Shown: positions 11,460 through 25,900 of the stretch, one piece after another
How the letters are laid out: every line of letters begins with the position of its first letter
Position numbering within the stretch: position 1 is the stretch's first letter
From: Mactra quadrangularis
Taxonomy: Eukaryota > Mollusca > Bivalvia > Venerida > Mactridae
DNA length: 64,000 nucleotides
Direction of reading: 5' to 3'
Assembly: GCA_025267735.1 (NCBI GenBank)
Contig: CM046304.1
Span: 4,650,001 to 4,714,000 of the forward strand
Translations under genes and position numbers: made by a program
Notes under the pieces: generated by a model
Seen by the model: the letters and a program-made list of their open reading frames with translations, nothing else
Database searches by the model: none
Told to the model about the DNA's origin: nothing

Positions 11460-11649
11460 TACAGTAAAACTTGGTTATAACATACTCGGTTATAACATAC
11501 ACTCAGTTACAACATACCATTTTTCCTGGCCCATTCTTCATATTTTGTATGTAACATACTTAGTATGCTATATGGATATAACATACCTCATTTATAACAT
11601 ACCTTTTTTCTTTGGCCCAGTGAGTATGTTATAACCGAGTTTTACTGTA
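11460..11649. mobile_element. Mariner-like MITE H, copy 1
   Basis: Ends are TACAGTAAAACTTGGTTATA and its inverted counterpart TATAACCGAGTTTTACTGTA. The interior carries repeated ATAACATAC motifs. The second copy is 16118-16306. TA boundaries support Tc1/mariner. Confidence 0.85.
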
Positions 11650-11882
11650 ATGTTATTTTAAAGTTCTGCTGTAAAGACCATTTAGGTTATTGCAAAATCT
11701 GGAGATCTTTTAAGATATTTAAGTCCCAATTGCATGGTTTTAGAAGAATTATTATAATATTTGCGATCAGTCTACAAAGTAAGTTGGTGTCCATTTGCTT
11801 GGGACAACCACTTTTTAGTTTGGGCAACGAACAATTACTTTTGGGCAACCAAAATTCCGGGAATGGGTTATAGTGCTTGCTC

Positions 11883-12210
11883 CAATCTGATTAAAACCCA
11901 ATCTAAAATTTTCAGTTCGCCTACTTGTTAATTCAGATCTGGCCTTTTTTCAAAAGAGGGTCACATTCAGGTGACCTTTTCTCATCATGATATTAAATTA
12001 ACTGTGAATAATACGGCTGTTTAATTAGCTTGCAAACCTTGGTCTAAAAATAGAAATTACGAAATCAAAAGGTTATTAATAGTGTTTTGTCTAGATGAAA
12101 GCTACGCATTAATTTGTTGACATATTAAGGTCATCTCGACGTGACCCTGCATTGAGATAGTAGAGATCCTGTAAGACAATGCTCTACAGGATATCTGTTT
12201 ACGGAGATTG
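11883..12210 (+). mobile_element. CAATCT-family TIR element, perfect 9-bp duplication
   Basis: Starts CAATCTGATTAAAACCCAAT and ends CTGTTTACGGAGATTG. Both flanks carry TGCTTGCTC (11874-11882 and 12211-12219), a perfect 9-bp target duplication. The 328-bp copy holds one unit of the segment that is tandemly expanded at 2190-3106. Confidence 0.9.
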
Positions 12211-12254
12211 TGCTTGCTCTTAAAATGATCTCTTGGTTGTTTTATATTAACCAC

Positions 12255-12474
12255 TTTTGGAACAGTCCTTTTAAATGAACCACTCAATTTTTTTAAATTT
12301 GACCTATCAGAACAGTCCTTTCTAATGAACAAATCAAAATATCTTATTACTTTGACCAATCAGAACAGTCCTTTCAAGTAAACTAATCAAAGCATTTTTT
12401 AAAATTTGACCAATCAGAACAGTCCTTTAAAATGAACCAATCAAAACATCCTGTATATTTGACCAATCAAAATT
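12255..12474 (+). repeat. 50-54-bp tandem repeat with CCAAT motifs
   Basis: Four and a bit copies of a unit containing AACAGTCCTTT, then AATGAAC..ATCAAA and TTTGACCAATCAG. The AACAGTCC blocks start at 12261, 12311, 12364 and 12418. Several units contain CCAATCA. The array stops about 45 bp before the acceptor of the first recognised receptor exon. Confidence 0.8.
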
Positions 12475-12518
12475 AAATTTATCATCGTTTTCTGTTATAA
12501 ATCTTTTTTTACTTTCAG

Positions 12519-12689
12519 AATGTTTACCAAGTGCCCTTGCCTTAGCGTTTCCTGGCATTTATGTAACTAATACATCAAATTTTCCTGGAATGCCTGGTTC
12601 CCTGGATATTTCAGCTGGGTACAAATATGCTCCAAAGAAAGATACATACAAGCCAGAAGTCAACCTGACATTTACACCACCACAAAGTG
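12519..12689 (+). CDS. IL-17R-like exon, residues 1-57
   Basis: The acceptor TTTACTTTCAG precedes it and the donor GTAAGT follows. Two bases complete a codon from an unseen upstream exon. It encodes the start of the mature ectodomain, with sequons NTS and NLT. Upstream in frame there is a stop and no ATG, so this is not the first exon. Confidence 0.88.
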
Positions 12690-15600
12690 GTAAGTTAAAG
12701 TTCTCATTGGGAACACCTCGTCCTTTTATGAATGAATAATCTCGGAGAGATTTGTTGGGGGTCTACCCTGGTGGCTTGGGATTTTACTACCTACGTGAGG
12801 CGAAGTATGCACTGGTTATGCCATTCTGTATATAAACGGTCTGACTGACCTTTGTACGGAGACGCCGCGCATCATGGGTAAACTGTTTATTTACCTGAAA
12901 ACACGTGGCAATGTTTACATTCTATCAATTTCCCCTTCCAAATATACTGAACAAAAAGAGTATGAATTTTGTGTCTACTCAATAAAACTTGACTATCCAA
13001 CCAACTTACCTCATTAAATTAAATTTTTATACCGGTTGTTAAACCTTCGTCATAACGTGTTTACATCTGTCATTATTTACACAGTAATTTGAAATCGAAA
13101 CTAGGTTACACGGTTTAACTATGCACCTTTACCTATAGAGGTTTAAAAGTACTTTGTATCTATGGATTTATAATCCTGTAGCTATGAGTGATCATTTATT
13201 TTACATTTCAACAACGACTTTGTCAAAAAACGAAAAAACCAACAATTTTGTCTTCATGCGCCGCACTATATTCTGTTGCGTACCAAACGCCGAATTTTGG
13301 GACGGTTGTGCGTCTTAGTATAGAGGTGATATCTTCATCTTCTATTTATAGAATGCTGGTTATGCAAATTAGTTATGCACACAGATCTTTGTAAAAACGT
13401 ATTTCTCTGTTACATTTAACCAAATAATGTTAAGTGATATAATTGAACTGTGGTATTTCAAATTTAAAGACTAAAAACGAAACATCACTCATCACCTAAA
13501 CGATTGTATTTTGTTTACTTCAACACCGGTAGTTCCACAATGGTGTCTTAATATGTCCGAGGTTATTTATAGCGAATGGCCAAGAAGTTCCAATTGTTTA
13601 AGTTCTTTGCTAATTTGTGACTGAATGCATTGTTTTTGTACTGGCGGCCTAATTGTTATCAAAAATATCTTGACTAAAACATATCATACGGCATAAACAG
13701 CTTTACTTGATCATTACACACACTTTCGGAAACTCATGGATGTATTACAACAATAATTTTAACAAAAGCAGCATTCACTGTGAAATTGTTCATGTTTTGA
13801 CAGTTTTATTTATTGATTAATGTTTAATTTCAGGTGCTAAGAATTATGTTAAAGGTTTTGAGGTAACAAGATCATCAGTTTCCTTAGACACTGGCTCATG
13901 TTATATTTTAGATTTATCTAACGTCACATGGAATAGTGATATCAGTGAACTAGCAGTAAGATTTATCATTTCTAGCTTGACTTGTAATGCACCAGCCTGC
14001 TTGGCTAGTGTAGTTACTTATAGTTTATTTATTTTATTTATTGGAGTTAACGCCGTATCAACACAATTTAGGTCATTTCACGGCGTCCAGCGCGACTAAC
14101 CTAGCTTTCCTGGACCATTGTCTATAACCAGTACTCACCTACCCTTCCACAAGGCCGGAAACTTCTCCATATTATCTAATCAATTCAATGGAGGAAAATC
14201 GACATTATTGTCAAATTTTCATGGACGGGTATGACCTCTCCGGGTGGGAATCGAACCCGCACCCCCTCGGGCACGAGTATCCAAATCCTGGCGCGCTACC
14301 GACTGCGCTATCGACCCGGGTTGTAGTTACTTATAGAGCACATGTCTTATTTTTAGCTCGACTTTACGAAGTAAATGGAGAGCTCTCCTACTCGCGCTAG
14401 CGTCAGCGTCCATATTTTTTATTTAAGTTTTTGTGCAGTAAAATATTTTTTTACTATAACTTTTTTCTTAAGGTATCAACTTCAAACTTTAAATATATGT
14501 TCCTTATTATCAACCACATCTCATGTGACAAGGTTCTTCGCTACAAATACATTTTTTTCAGAATTATCTCCCCTTTAACTTATAGTTTTCTTAAAAAAAT
14601 GGTTATTTTTTCTGCAACTGTTTTATTTCTTTAGGTATTGGCTTCAAACTTTAAAATAATATATAATCCTTATTATCAACCTCATCTCATGTGACAAGGT
14701 TCAGTACTCCAAATACATTTTTTTTTCAAAATTTAAAAATAGGTATGTTCCTTATCATCCACCACATCTCATGTGACAAATACTTATATAGTAGAGCATG
14801 CTGTCTCCTATGACAGCTCTTGTTTGTAGGGTCTTGTGTACGATTCCCATGTGAGGTATACTTTCATGAAGTTTGGTCATTGAATAATTTCTTTGGCCAT
14901 TCTTTCTTCTACCACTGATTCTATTGTGAGTTGTTGATGGTAGTTTTCACTTAGTTACTGGTTCAGGGCTTGATCCAGAGGCTTAACCTTTCCAGGAACA
15001 GTGAGTTGGTTGAATGACTTATTAGATATGACTTATTCTTTTAATTGGTATGGAGTTAACCCTATCAAAAAATAATGTAATGCACCAGTTGTTTTTTAGC
15101 AGCAATCCTACAACATCCAATCACCACGGCCGTGGCGTAGTGCTTAGCATGTCTGACTTCGAATCCGAAGATCGTGTGTTCGAACCCGGTCGCAGTAGGT
15201 CATACCCTATACATGAGTTGTCAGCCTCGTGGTAGGGTAAGTTTGTACTGGTGATAGAAGTGTCCTGGGAACCTATAGTATGAAGAGCTGGCCGTCGTAT
15301 GTATGACCTAAATATGTGTTGAATATGACATTATAAAAATACACGAAAAGGGGCTGTATATAACAACAGACCCAAGTGATGTTCATTAGTAGTACCCTGA
15401 TTCTAGAACTTTAACTGTTCAGTGTTCAAAGTAATCTGAGCATTCATACTCTATACTACATCGGTTTATCATTCATCCATCAAATATTCTATTTTGTCAG
15501 TCGCAGATGTAAGTACATGTATGCGCCTAGTAACTGGTGAACAGCTAAATTCAGAAATTTAGCCTCTCCAGCAACGGTGATTAGGTTAACTGGTCGCAGT

Positions 15601-18600
15601 GATTTAGTCTATACAATGTGTTGTTACTGCATTAAACTTGATAAACAATATGGTATTTTTATTTATTTATTTATTTTTTAGACGAAGTTCAAGCTAGAGT
15701 TGTTTCCCTTGCTATATAGATACAATAGTTTTACGTTATATGCTCTGCCCAAACAACAGGTTCAAAATGAAATATATGATCAATATATATCAAAATATGT
15801 TGAATTACCAGGTAAGTAGCGTGGCTTTATTATTTTGAAAAAGTAGACAAAAAGCCCACTATTATGTTATCATTACCCCCAAAAAGTTGGCAAAACTTTT
15901 TATATTTTATTTATCATGTTTGATGATGCCCATGTTAGCATATGAATTGTTATCGTTTATTCCTGATCCTCTGCACCAATAATTTTTGCAAATGACTTGG
16001 TTTACCGTTTGATTAATCTTTTGTGCAGAGGATTAGGAGATTACAATTAATATTCATAGTAATTCAATAAAACATTGTAATTTGTCGTTATATTGTTTAT
16101 TTTTCAATTTTAGGATATACAGTAAAACTCGGATATAAAATACTCGGTTATTACATACACTCTGTTACAACATACCATTTTTTCTGGCCCGTTTTTCATC
16201 CTGATATATAATATACTTAGTATGCTATATGGATATAACATACCTCAGTTATAACACACCTTTTTTCTATGGCCCTGCAAGTATGTTATATCCGATTTTT
16301 ACTGTATTTTATCTAGGTCAATGAAATGGACTGCATATAAATATCCCTGAGATTATATTTGGTCAAGAGTCGCGGCCGTGGCGTAGTGGTTAGCATGTCT
16401 GACTTCGAATCCGGTCGCGGTAGGTCATACCCTATACATGAGTTGTCGGTTAGTATTGGTGATAGAAAAAGTGTCCAGGAAACCTATAGTAGGAAGAGCT
16501 GGCCGTCGTATATATAACCTAAATATGTGTTGAATACGACGTTAAAAAACAAAAAAAAACTGACGAAAACAAATAAATTTGGTCCAGTAAACTTTCATTC
16601 ACTCCGAATTCACTGAATGTCCGGTGCTGATCATTGTCGGCAACAACAGTACATTCTTCCGTTACACTCTATACTTACCGTGGGCAATTTGATTGGCAAA
16701 ATCTCATTTGCATGAATATGCATGAGGTTAGGGAGACCAATTTTCTTACAATGAATTAGTGTATCTTGGGATAACCGACAATGGATGCTAATGAAATTTT
16801 GTTGGGAGGCTGCTTGCAACTTTTCTTTGCTTGAACCTTTAACACTGTTTAACTATTACCGGTATGTTATATAAATTAAAACATGGAAAAATTATGAATG
16901 GACTTAGTTTATCACATCAATTTGGGACCTTAGTTAGTTATTTTCCCTGGTTTACTCTTCAAATAGGAAGGTCCCATTAGTTGGATTACTTGGATTTACC
17001 CTGACTTTTCAATGTCAATTTGCCAAAATTAATCTTAAATAACTATTTTGTAAATCATTTAATTTGTTTAAAATTCAAGCTAAGTATTTTAAGGGTAAAG
17101 AACTGTCTAAATTCCACCACTTCTGTTAATATTTTAATTAACAAGAAAGATATTTGGTGAAATATTTTATTTATATCTTTACATAGGACTTTAAAGTTAA
17201 AATCTGAGGAATCCAACAGTTACTGATAGGACCTACTTACCAATTGGATTGCTTCAGATTTTATCAAGGAAAGATAAATAAAAAAATCCCTTGTTAAAAA
17301 TGGGAAAATCAGAAAATGATGGGAAGTTGATTTTATATATAATTCATAGTTTGTGAAATATTTCAGAGTATGTTGATAATATGAAAGCTGGTAGTTGGAG
17401 GGCATCCATGTACAGATCACAGAACAGTAAAAATGGTTCTGTATTGGTGAATATTGATCCACCGCCTGCAGAGTTTGGTTTCCAAGAGTTTGAATATACT
17501 CTGCTTGATGCAGACACAAATTCTATACAACAGCAACATCGCCTTAGACAGGTACTTTAAAATCCTTTTATACGCCACCCAACTAGTGCATTTTGGTAGT
17601 ACACAAGTCTGCTGATGGAGGGAGTGTAGATTTGATTATGGGAAAGCCATACTTTTGTGGAGCTTGGTCATGAAATAATTTCTATGGCCAGTATCACTCT
17701 TACCACTGAATCTAAATCATGTATGGCAGTTAATAGTCACTTATGGAAATATGCACCTAGTAACTGATTACATGTAACAGCTAAATCAAAGATTTTGCCA
17801 TTTTAAAAAATCGGTGAATAGGTTGACTGACTGGGCCATTATAAATATTTCATTGATTTGTTTGTTTTAGTTCATTTATTTGGCGAGAAGTGGGGGGCTA
17901 TCCTATTTAGCTGTGCATTCGTGTCTATATCAGCATAACAATTATTTGTTTGGTTTTTAGGAGCAACATTTTGATATTTTTCATATCTTTGAAACCAACC
18001 ATAACTAATGAATATGATAATCTACTATTCATTATTTCGCAAGCATGTATTTTTGCATATTTTGTTTGTGCCGTGGTCATATGGATGTTGATGTGGTCAC
18101 TTATGTGATGTATTTGAGTTATAGATAGGGATGTCACAATATACCTGTATACCGGTATATTGCTATACGCAGCTGCGTCAATACATACCACAGGACAATT
18201 TTAATGTACCAGTATTTGGCGATATTTTTATTTCATTGGAAAATTCTTCCCTTCACAAAATAAATGTAGCAAAACTGCAATTTTTCCATTGTTCAATTCA
18301 ACTAACATTAAGTAACAAGAATTTAACCCATTGGGGTGAGTCACTGTCCTAAATTATAGTAAACACTTAAAAAGGCTAGATTCTATCAGTAGCTGCCTGT
18401 TAGATTTGCAATGGTTCTGTTAAAAACATCGGAGGCACAACGAATCTAAAAGCCCACAATATATTGTGGTACGTATCGCGATATGGTGCCAGTGTATTGC
18501 AGTATATCGTGGTACGCTTACAGCGTATCGTGACAGCCCTAGTTATAGATGTAACTATACTCTTTAATTCTTAAGTACTAGGGGACTAGGGAGTAGACTC

Positions 18601-21600
18601 AACTGTGATTTATCGAAGTTGTAAGATTTAGGAGCAGTGGTCTATAGGTAAGACATGCACTTACAGATTAAGAGGTCTCTGGTTCAATCCCAACTAGGGG
18701 CACTGCTCATTTCTTTGAGCAAAAAATTAACCTACTGTTGTTCCAAATTGTATCTAGTTGGAACAACTGTAGGTTAATTTCTTGCTAAAGGAAATGAGCA
18801 GAGTAAATGGATACTGTGAAAGCTTGCCTGTCTGATGGTGATTCCAATGATCAGGGGTATTGAACAGGATAGTAGAGTAGGTTTAACATGTGTATGGAAG
18901 CAGATTATAAACCACACTTTAACTTTTTGTAATCAAGCTAATATAAATAAGAATGAAATTAAATTTCTGTGTCTACTTTCAGTTACATGTAGAGTTTAAA
19001 GGATTGTATGCAAATCATAGATATAAAGTTTGGGTAAGTAATGTTGACCTTTATTTACTGTATATTCTATTAAATACCCATCCCCTTATAAATGCCCCCT
19101 ACTTTTATGGAAAAAGACTACAAAACTAGCTACAACTTACATAATTATACCCCCGCTTCGAAGAAGATGGGTGTATACTGTTTTACCCTTGTGCGTCTGT
19201 CCGTCCGTCCGTTACAAAATTTCTGTTGCAGTTTTCTCAGCAACTATAACATGCAGCAGCCTAATACTTTGCATATTGCTTCATCCCATAGTCCCATGTG
19301 GTGTAAAGCCATTTCATGCTCCTTGCTCATCTACTTCCTGTTTGTCGCATATTTTTAGATTTTGGCACGGGTATCACTAGTGAGCATTAGCTCACAGATT
19401 TACTTGTTATTTCATGATGTAATTTTACCATATTCTGTTATTCTTAAATCTCCATCCCTTTTTGAAATATGTAATGCCCCTGAAAAATATATGGTACCTT
19501 TCTTACAATTGTTTAACTGTCCCTATTACAATTTCCATGTTATTTGTATATAAGAATGGCAACGAATATCAAAATCAATACTTGAGTACTCGGTCATTGT
19601 TCCGATCGAGCACTCGGTTATGCCAATGATTTTCAATGATATTAAATGTTTTATCAATCAATATCAACTCCATCTGCATGCTACTTTTGTTTTCTATGTC
19701 TATTTATTGAATAGATATGATTTGAAACTAAAGTTAATGGCTTTTCCCAACTGAAAATCTTGGTTTGTAACAATAATATCACAATGCAAAACCAAATAAA
19801 AAAAGAATGATATAGTTACAAACAAGCCTTTTTCAGTTAGAAAATCCCATAAATTCTAGTTCCGATCAAGAACTATTTGTAACTATAATTAGAACTACTA
19901 GGCAAGGGAGGTAACTCAGAAAGACCAATAAACAAAGAAATGAAACTACATTATATTTTACTGCAATTTAATCTATGCATATTCAAGTTTAAAAAATACA
20001 AAAACCTGGCAATTAAATATCATAAGAGGCCAAATGACTGAGTGACACAGGTTTTCAATAACTTGTGTGCGTTAAACTGTTGATCGCTCTATTGAGTTAA
20101 CAATATTATTTTTTACTTCTACAAAGATGTTTTGATAGCATTTAAGAGGAAGTTATGAAGATACATGTACATCTCCAAATTTCAGGGCTAATCTTTATAA
20201 ATCACAAAAAAATATATTTTTCCGAGTAATCAAATATCAATTTTGTTAACCGATTTTGGGACAATGTTTTGATTTAATTGTTGTGTTACAAACACATGTC
20301 AAATAGTGAATTGTCTGACCAACTTTGACGTTTTAATTTACAAATTACATTTAATCGCCTGAAGTGTTCATTTTGCTAAGAAATTTTCCTTGGTACGCAA
20401 AATGGTACTTTTTAAAAAAATTTACCGAGTACTTGAGTATCAATTTTGGTAACCGATACTCGGACATTCGATCGAGTACTTTGTTAAGTGGGTACTTGTT
20501 GTCATCCCAACTTGTATAATTATGTAAAAAAAATCACTAACAGTATGCAGACAAATGTATGAAAGATACAGAAGATCTTTATTTTCAACTTCAGAGCTTA
20601 GAAAATGATATTCACTGTTCTGGAAAACATTTGTTCTGAGTTCACTTGATGAAATAAGAAATTAATCTAACACCGAACTCGACAAATATTCTTTATATCT
20701 TTATTATGTGAAATATGATGAAATTTATAACCAATTGTCCCTGTGTGTAAATTATAATGCAAATATAAAATGACCGGTCCCTGTGTGTAAATTATAATGC
20801 AAATATAAAATGACCGGTCCCTGTGTGTAAATTATAATGCAAATATAAAATGACCGGTCCCTGTGTGTAAATTATAATGCAAATATAAAATGACCGGTCC
20901 CTGTGTGTAAATTATAATGCAAATATAAAATGACCGATCCCTGTGTGTAAATTATAATGCAAATATAAAATGACCGGTCCCTGTACTGTCAGCTTCTCCC
21001 TACTATCTGAATCATTACAACATGATGATGTATTTGATTTGAGCTCTTGCTTCAACAGTAATGTAAACAAATAGATTAATTAAGGTGTGTAGTTGCCATG
21101 ACAACCAAACATTCATAAATTATAATATTTGTGTTATTTGTCCTGAGGATATTATATTTTTCCTGGGAGATATTTCCAGCTTGGAGGAATTTCAGTTTTA
21201 TTTAAAGCCCCTGCACAAAGATAATATTTATTTACTACAACTTGCATAAGATTACATAAGACATTGTTTGATTAATGGATCGTTTATGTTTTCGTTAAGT
21301 TGATTTAAACAACATTTATAGTTTGTTTTTTTTCATCTGGTTTTCGGGGTGAGATGTGTTAAAACTGTCTATTGTCTTATAACTTGATATTGTGATAATG
21401 TGTATTCCATCTCCATAAAAATATTCAAACTTCCACAGTTGAGAAAAGAAAAACAGACTTTACACCGAGTTGATTTAGTAGACCCAGCAACATGTCCTCA
21501 ACAAAATACATAATCCTAATGTATTTTTGTTTTTTTCTCAATTGTCAAAGCTTGAATAATTTCACGGTGACTGATTGCATTGTTTTTGTTGTTTTAATCG

Positions 21601-22849
21601 TTATTAAAAATATGTTGACTAAAACATATCATACGGGATAAGCAGCGTTTCTCGATAATAATACACATTTTCGGAAACTCATAGATGAGTTACGACTTAA
21701 ATTTTAACAAACGCATTCACCGTGTAATTATTCATGAATTGACACTTAAGAAAAAACGAACAATAAATTTGGATCAAATTTTCTTACCAGTTTGAAGTAA
21801 TAATAAGCTCTTATCATTGCATCAGTAATCATTATAAAATACGGGTTAAGTCCGAGATGTGGTGTTATCTCAGTGAATGGCTTAACATCACACCAGGAAG
21901 TTATGTTCTAAACTATGTACTGATTGTTTAACTTAGTTATTTGCTTGCCTTAGCGACTATCTTGATATTGTTAGATTTTATTCAACTTAAACCATGCCAT
22001 ACATCATAAAAGCAGTAGCGTGTTCAATTACACAAAACGTTACAGAATGTTACATAATGATACATTCGGAACTCCTCGGCCATTCGCTGCGAATAATCTA
22101 ATCTAATACACAAATATGTGATCGTTAAGTCAATGAGTGATGTTTCAAAATTTACGGACTAAAAACGAAACATCATTCAATGCCTAAACGACTATGTATT
22201 TGTTTACTTCAACATCAGTAGTTTCAAAATAGCGTCCAAATATGTCAGAGATTATTCGCAGCAAATGGCGGAGGAGTTGCGAATGTATCGTTAGGGAACG
22301 TTCCGTAACATTCGCGGTAACTGAACTCAACCCAAGTATGCATTTGTATCAATCCTGAGTACAGAAATATTGTAATTCATAATTTAATCACGGACGTAAA
22401 TAATGCGTAATCAATCTATTATGAATGGTTTAGTGGCTGTTAATGTTTAATAATAAAATAAATTTTCAGTACCCATACAGTATGAAAAAGGCTCTATGCA
22501 CTATATATTGTCCAATAATGGTGAATTTCATGTTGCCGACCAAAAATATCAACACTGATCTTAATGATTTACAATAACAAAGTAGCTGTAATAATGTACC
22601 CATCATGGTTTTATTGAGAAGAGTTTTATTCCTATGAAATATTTTTTCTTTGGAATGCTAATTAATTAAAACTAGCATGTCTCATTGTCAATGAAATGAA
22701 TTACTTACATTAGTGATAATCCATTATTAAATTTCATAATCGATTGTCTTCCACTTTTACTGAAACAATCGATACTAGATTATAATCATCATTTAATCCC
22801 TAATATCTACAAATGTAAAGTGATCATCACCATCATCATCACCATCATC

Positions 22850-22905
<56 letters not shown>

Positions 22906-25900
22906 CATGATTCATCATCACCATCACCATCATTATAGTTTGTGTATGTTTAAACAAACTTAATCTGATTTTAGGTAAAACCTTACGACCCCTACTATGG
23001 AACTATGGATCCAGATCAATGTTTATGTTTAGATGTAGACGAGATGGCTTGTGCCCATTGTATGACGACAACGACAGAACCCTTTGATTACATTTATAGT
23101 ATGTATATATTCTAGTGTACGTAGTTCCGACACACCTAAGAAACTGTGACTGTATACCGTTACAAAATAAGGCTTCTACTTAAAAATGACCCTAATATTA
23201 AATATTTTATTCATTTGTCCATCTTTTACAACTTTCATTAATAACTGAAAGCTATCATAGAAATCAAGAAATAAAAATATATCAAGTGGAGGTTTCCTAT
23301 ATGGCTGACTAGAGAGAATGGAGAAACGACGCATTTGATTGGTTTCTATTTTTAATCTTCCCAAAACGAAAGTACACTACCTGTCACGTGACTTTCTTTT
23401 AATAGCGAGAAATAAGGGATGCCAATTTGCCTGTCGTATTTATTATTTTTAAGAAAAACGACATTTTCAAAACTATACAAAGTAAGTAATAAGAAAAAAC
23501 ACCATTTTTTTAGTGTTTCACGGGAAAATGGATGAAAAGAGTCCCTCAAAATCAATACTCTTCACATCTTGGCGGTAAGAAATCACCGTTCTGCTTACTA
23601 TCAGAAATACGTGGGAATGACGTCACAGGGTTACGCAAAAAAGCGAAATCGAGGCCAAAACAAAAATGGCATCGTAATTAAGATGCGTCGAAATAAAGTA
23701 CCGGAGGATACAGTAAATTTCTGCTAGAATTTTTTCCCTTGATGGGTTAGGGCTCAACATTAAAAGGTTGTCTGATCGCTCTTGACTATCTATATTTTAG
23801 CTCTGACAATTTGTTAGTGCCACTTGATAAAATGGTTACGATGAGTTAAAGGGATATACAGGCAAATGACTGTGCCAAAAGTATAGAACCAAGTTTAGTC
23901 TTTAAAACAGTATTAAGAACGTAAGAAATCATTTACTAATAACATTTGTCACTTATAACATTCAACTGAACGAATTAAAACATGAGGCATACACATCGTT
24001 GAAAACAAAAGTAGGATACTGAAGGAATCACGAGCTATTTATAAATTTGTTATTTGTCGTACTTGCTGAAATTAAACATTTTCATTGGTCGCTTCTTGTC
24101 TTTTCAACATTCTTAGGCGGTTAGGATATCTTTTTAATAGAAGTATACTAATGTTGCACAATAACAAGCTCTAGTATCTTCCTATCAGTAAATGCATATT
24201 TAACACTAATCTTTTTTTAGCTAACCTGACCCACGTGGGTCTAGTTAGGAAACCCCAAATTAACGAGAGAAAGGTCGAAATACTTTGCCAAGTAATATAT
24301 CAGTGTGTATGTTTCAATCATAATTATAAAAATATAATGCAGAACCAGGTAAATTGGAACTGAACATTTTGCCTACTAATCCCTTTAAATATATAACTTG
24401 CTGGTTGTTCAATGGGCAACCTACATCAAAGAGATAAAAAGTAAATTAAAGTCCCTTTATTAGAAGCATGTGATTTTTACCATTTTTAAGTCCTTTATGC
24501 TTAATTTGAGTATAAAGGGCCCCTATATTAAATCATTCTGCTAAACATGACTCTCTGTTCTATATCAGTATAGTGCGTAAATATTTTAAAAATTGACCCC
24601 GACCTGACCTTTATGCAAGAATATTCATTACATTGAATACGAATGTAGTATTGAAGCTTGATTACACTGTGGCCGTGAGGATTATGCGTATAAATATACT
24701 TCTATAATTTTCTGATTTTCGTCAGGATATGTGTAGATAATTATTAGTTGCAAATGTGATAGGTCAGGGCGGGGTCAATATTTACGCACTATACTTCCAA
24801 TGACAGTGGTCTATACGATATTTACGGAGATAGTAAATAATCTTGTTGACTTATATAGTGTGACAATATTAACCTGAGCTTGAACTACCTAAATTATAAT
24901 AATTACACACTTCACTAACATTAAATCGTGGGTTTCCATATGTGTCTATACAATTGTACATGTGTTTATAACAACCTATGTGACTACATATCAATTTTGT
25001 AAAGATGGCATGTTATTGTTTTTTTTAATTTTGGGGGAACACTAAGTCTGCAATTTTGTGGCATGATTTAAAAGTATTTATTCTTATGAAAATAGAATTA
25101 ATTGTTCAGTACATCTATTTTGCCGAAAATTTCCGATTAAGCCAATTTAAAAACGAAGACAAAAATAGACTGTAAATACTGAGTTTAATATATTCTTGCA
25201 TAAAGGTCAAGCTCAGGTTAATATTGTCAGACCTTAATATAATTTGTTATGAATTAACATTCAAATTACATGTATTAAACTTTTTAAGCTGGTCCACAAA
25301 GAACTTCGGCCCCTGTCCCTACGACAACAAAAGAGCCATCAACGCCAGAACCAACATCGGGGCCGGAAGAAGTGAATACAACGGAATCAACGGCAGTATC
25401 AAATGTTCAAGTTGCCATGGCGATAGTAGGAAGTCTTCTAGGGATTGGACTTATACTTGGAATAGCAGGGTTCTTGTACTTTCGTAGATGTAGAGGGTCT
25501 TTTGGTATGTATATGATATCCATATAGGACTTTAATCTGTTATTTCCCTTGGCATACTCTTCAAATATCTAGGTCCAATCAGTTGGATTACTCGGATTTT
25601 ACCCTAATTTTCAATGTTAATTTGACACAATCAATCTTAAATACCTTTTTTTGTTAATCATTTGATTATTATGAAAATCAAGCAAGGTATTTTTTTTATT
25701 GAAGAACTATCTAAATTTTATCTCTATTGTGAATATTTTAATTAACAAGAAAGATATTTGATGAAATATTTTATTCCTACTGATAGGACCTACTTGCCAA
25801 TTGAATTGCTTCATACTTTATTAAGGAAGGATAGCTGGCTAATATCCCTTATTGGTCAGAGTAAAATTAGTCTACATCCTTCTTTATATGTATTGGAGCA

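Noticed and set aside
25224..25487. Open frame of 87 residues
   Set aside because: Wrong frame. The spliced frame of the same exon gives the Thr/Pro stalk and membrane helix in phase with both neighbours.
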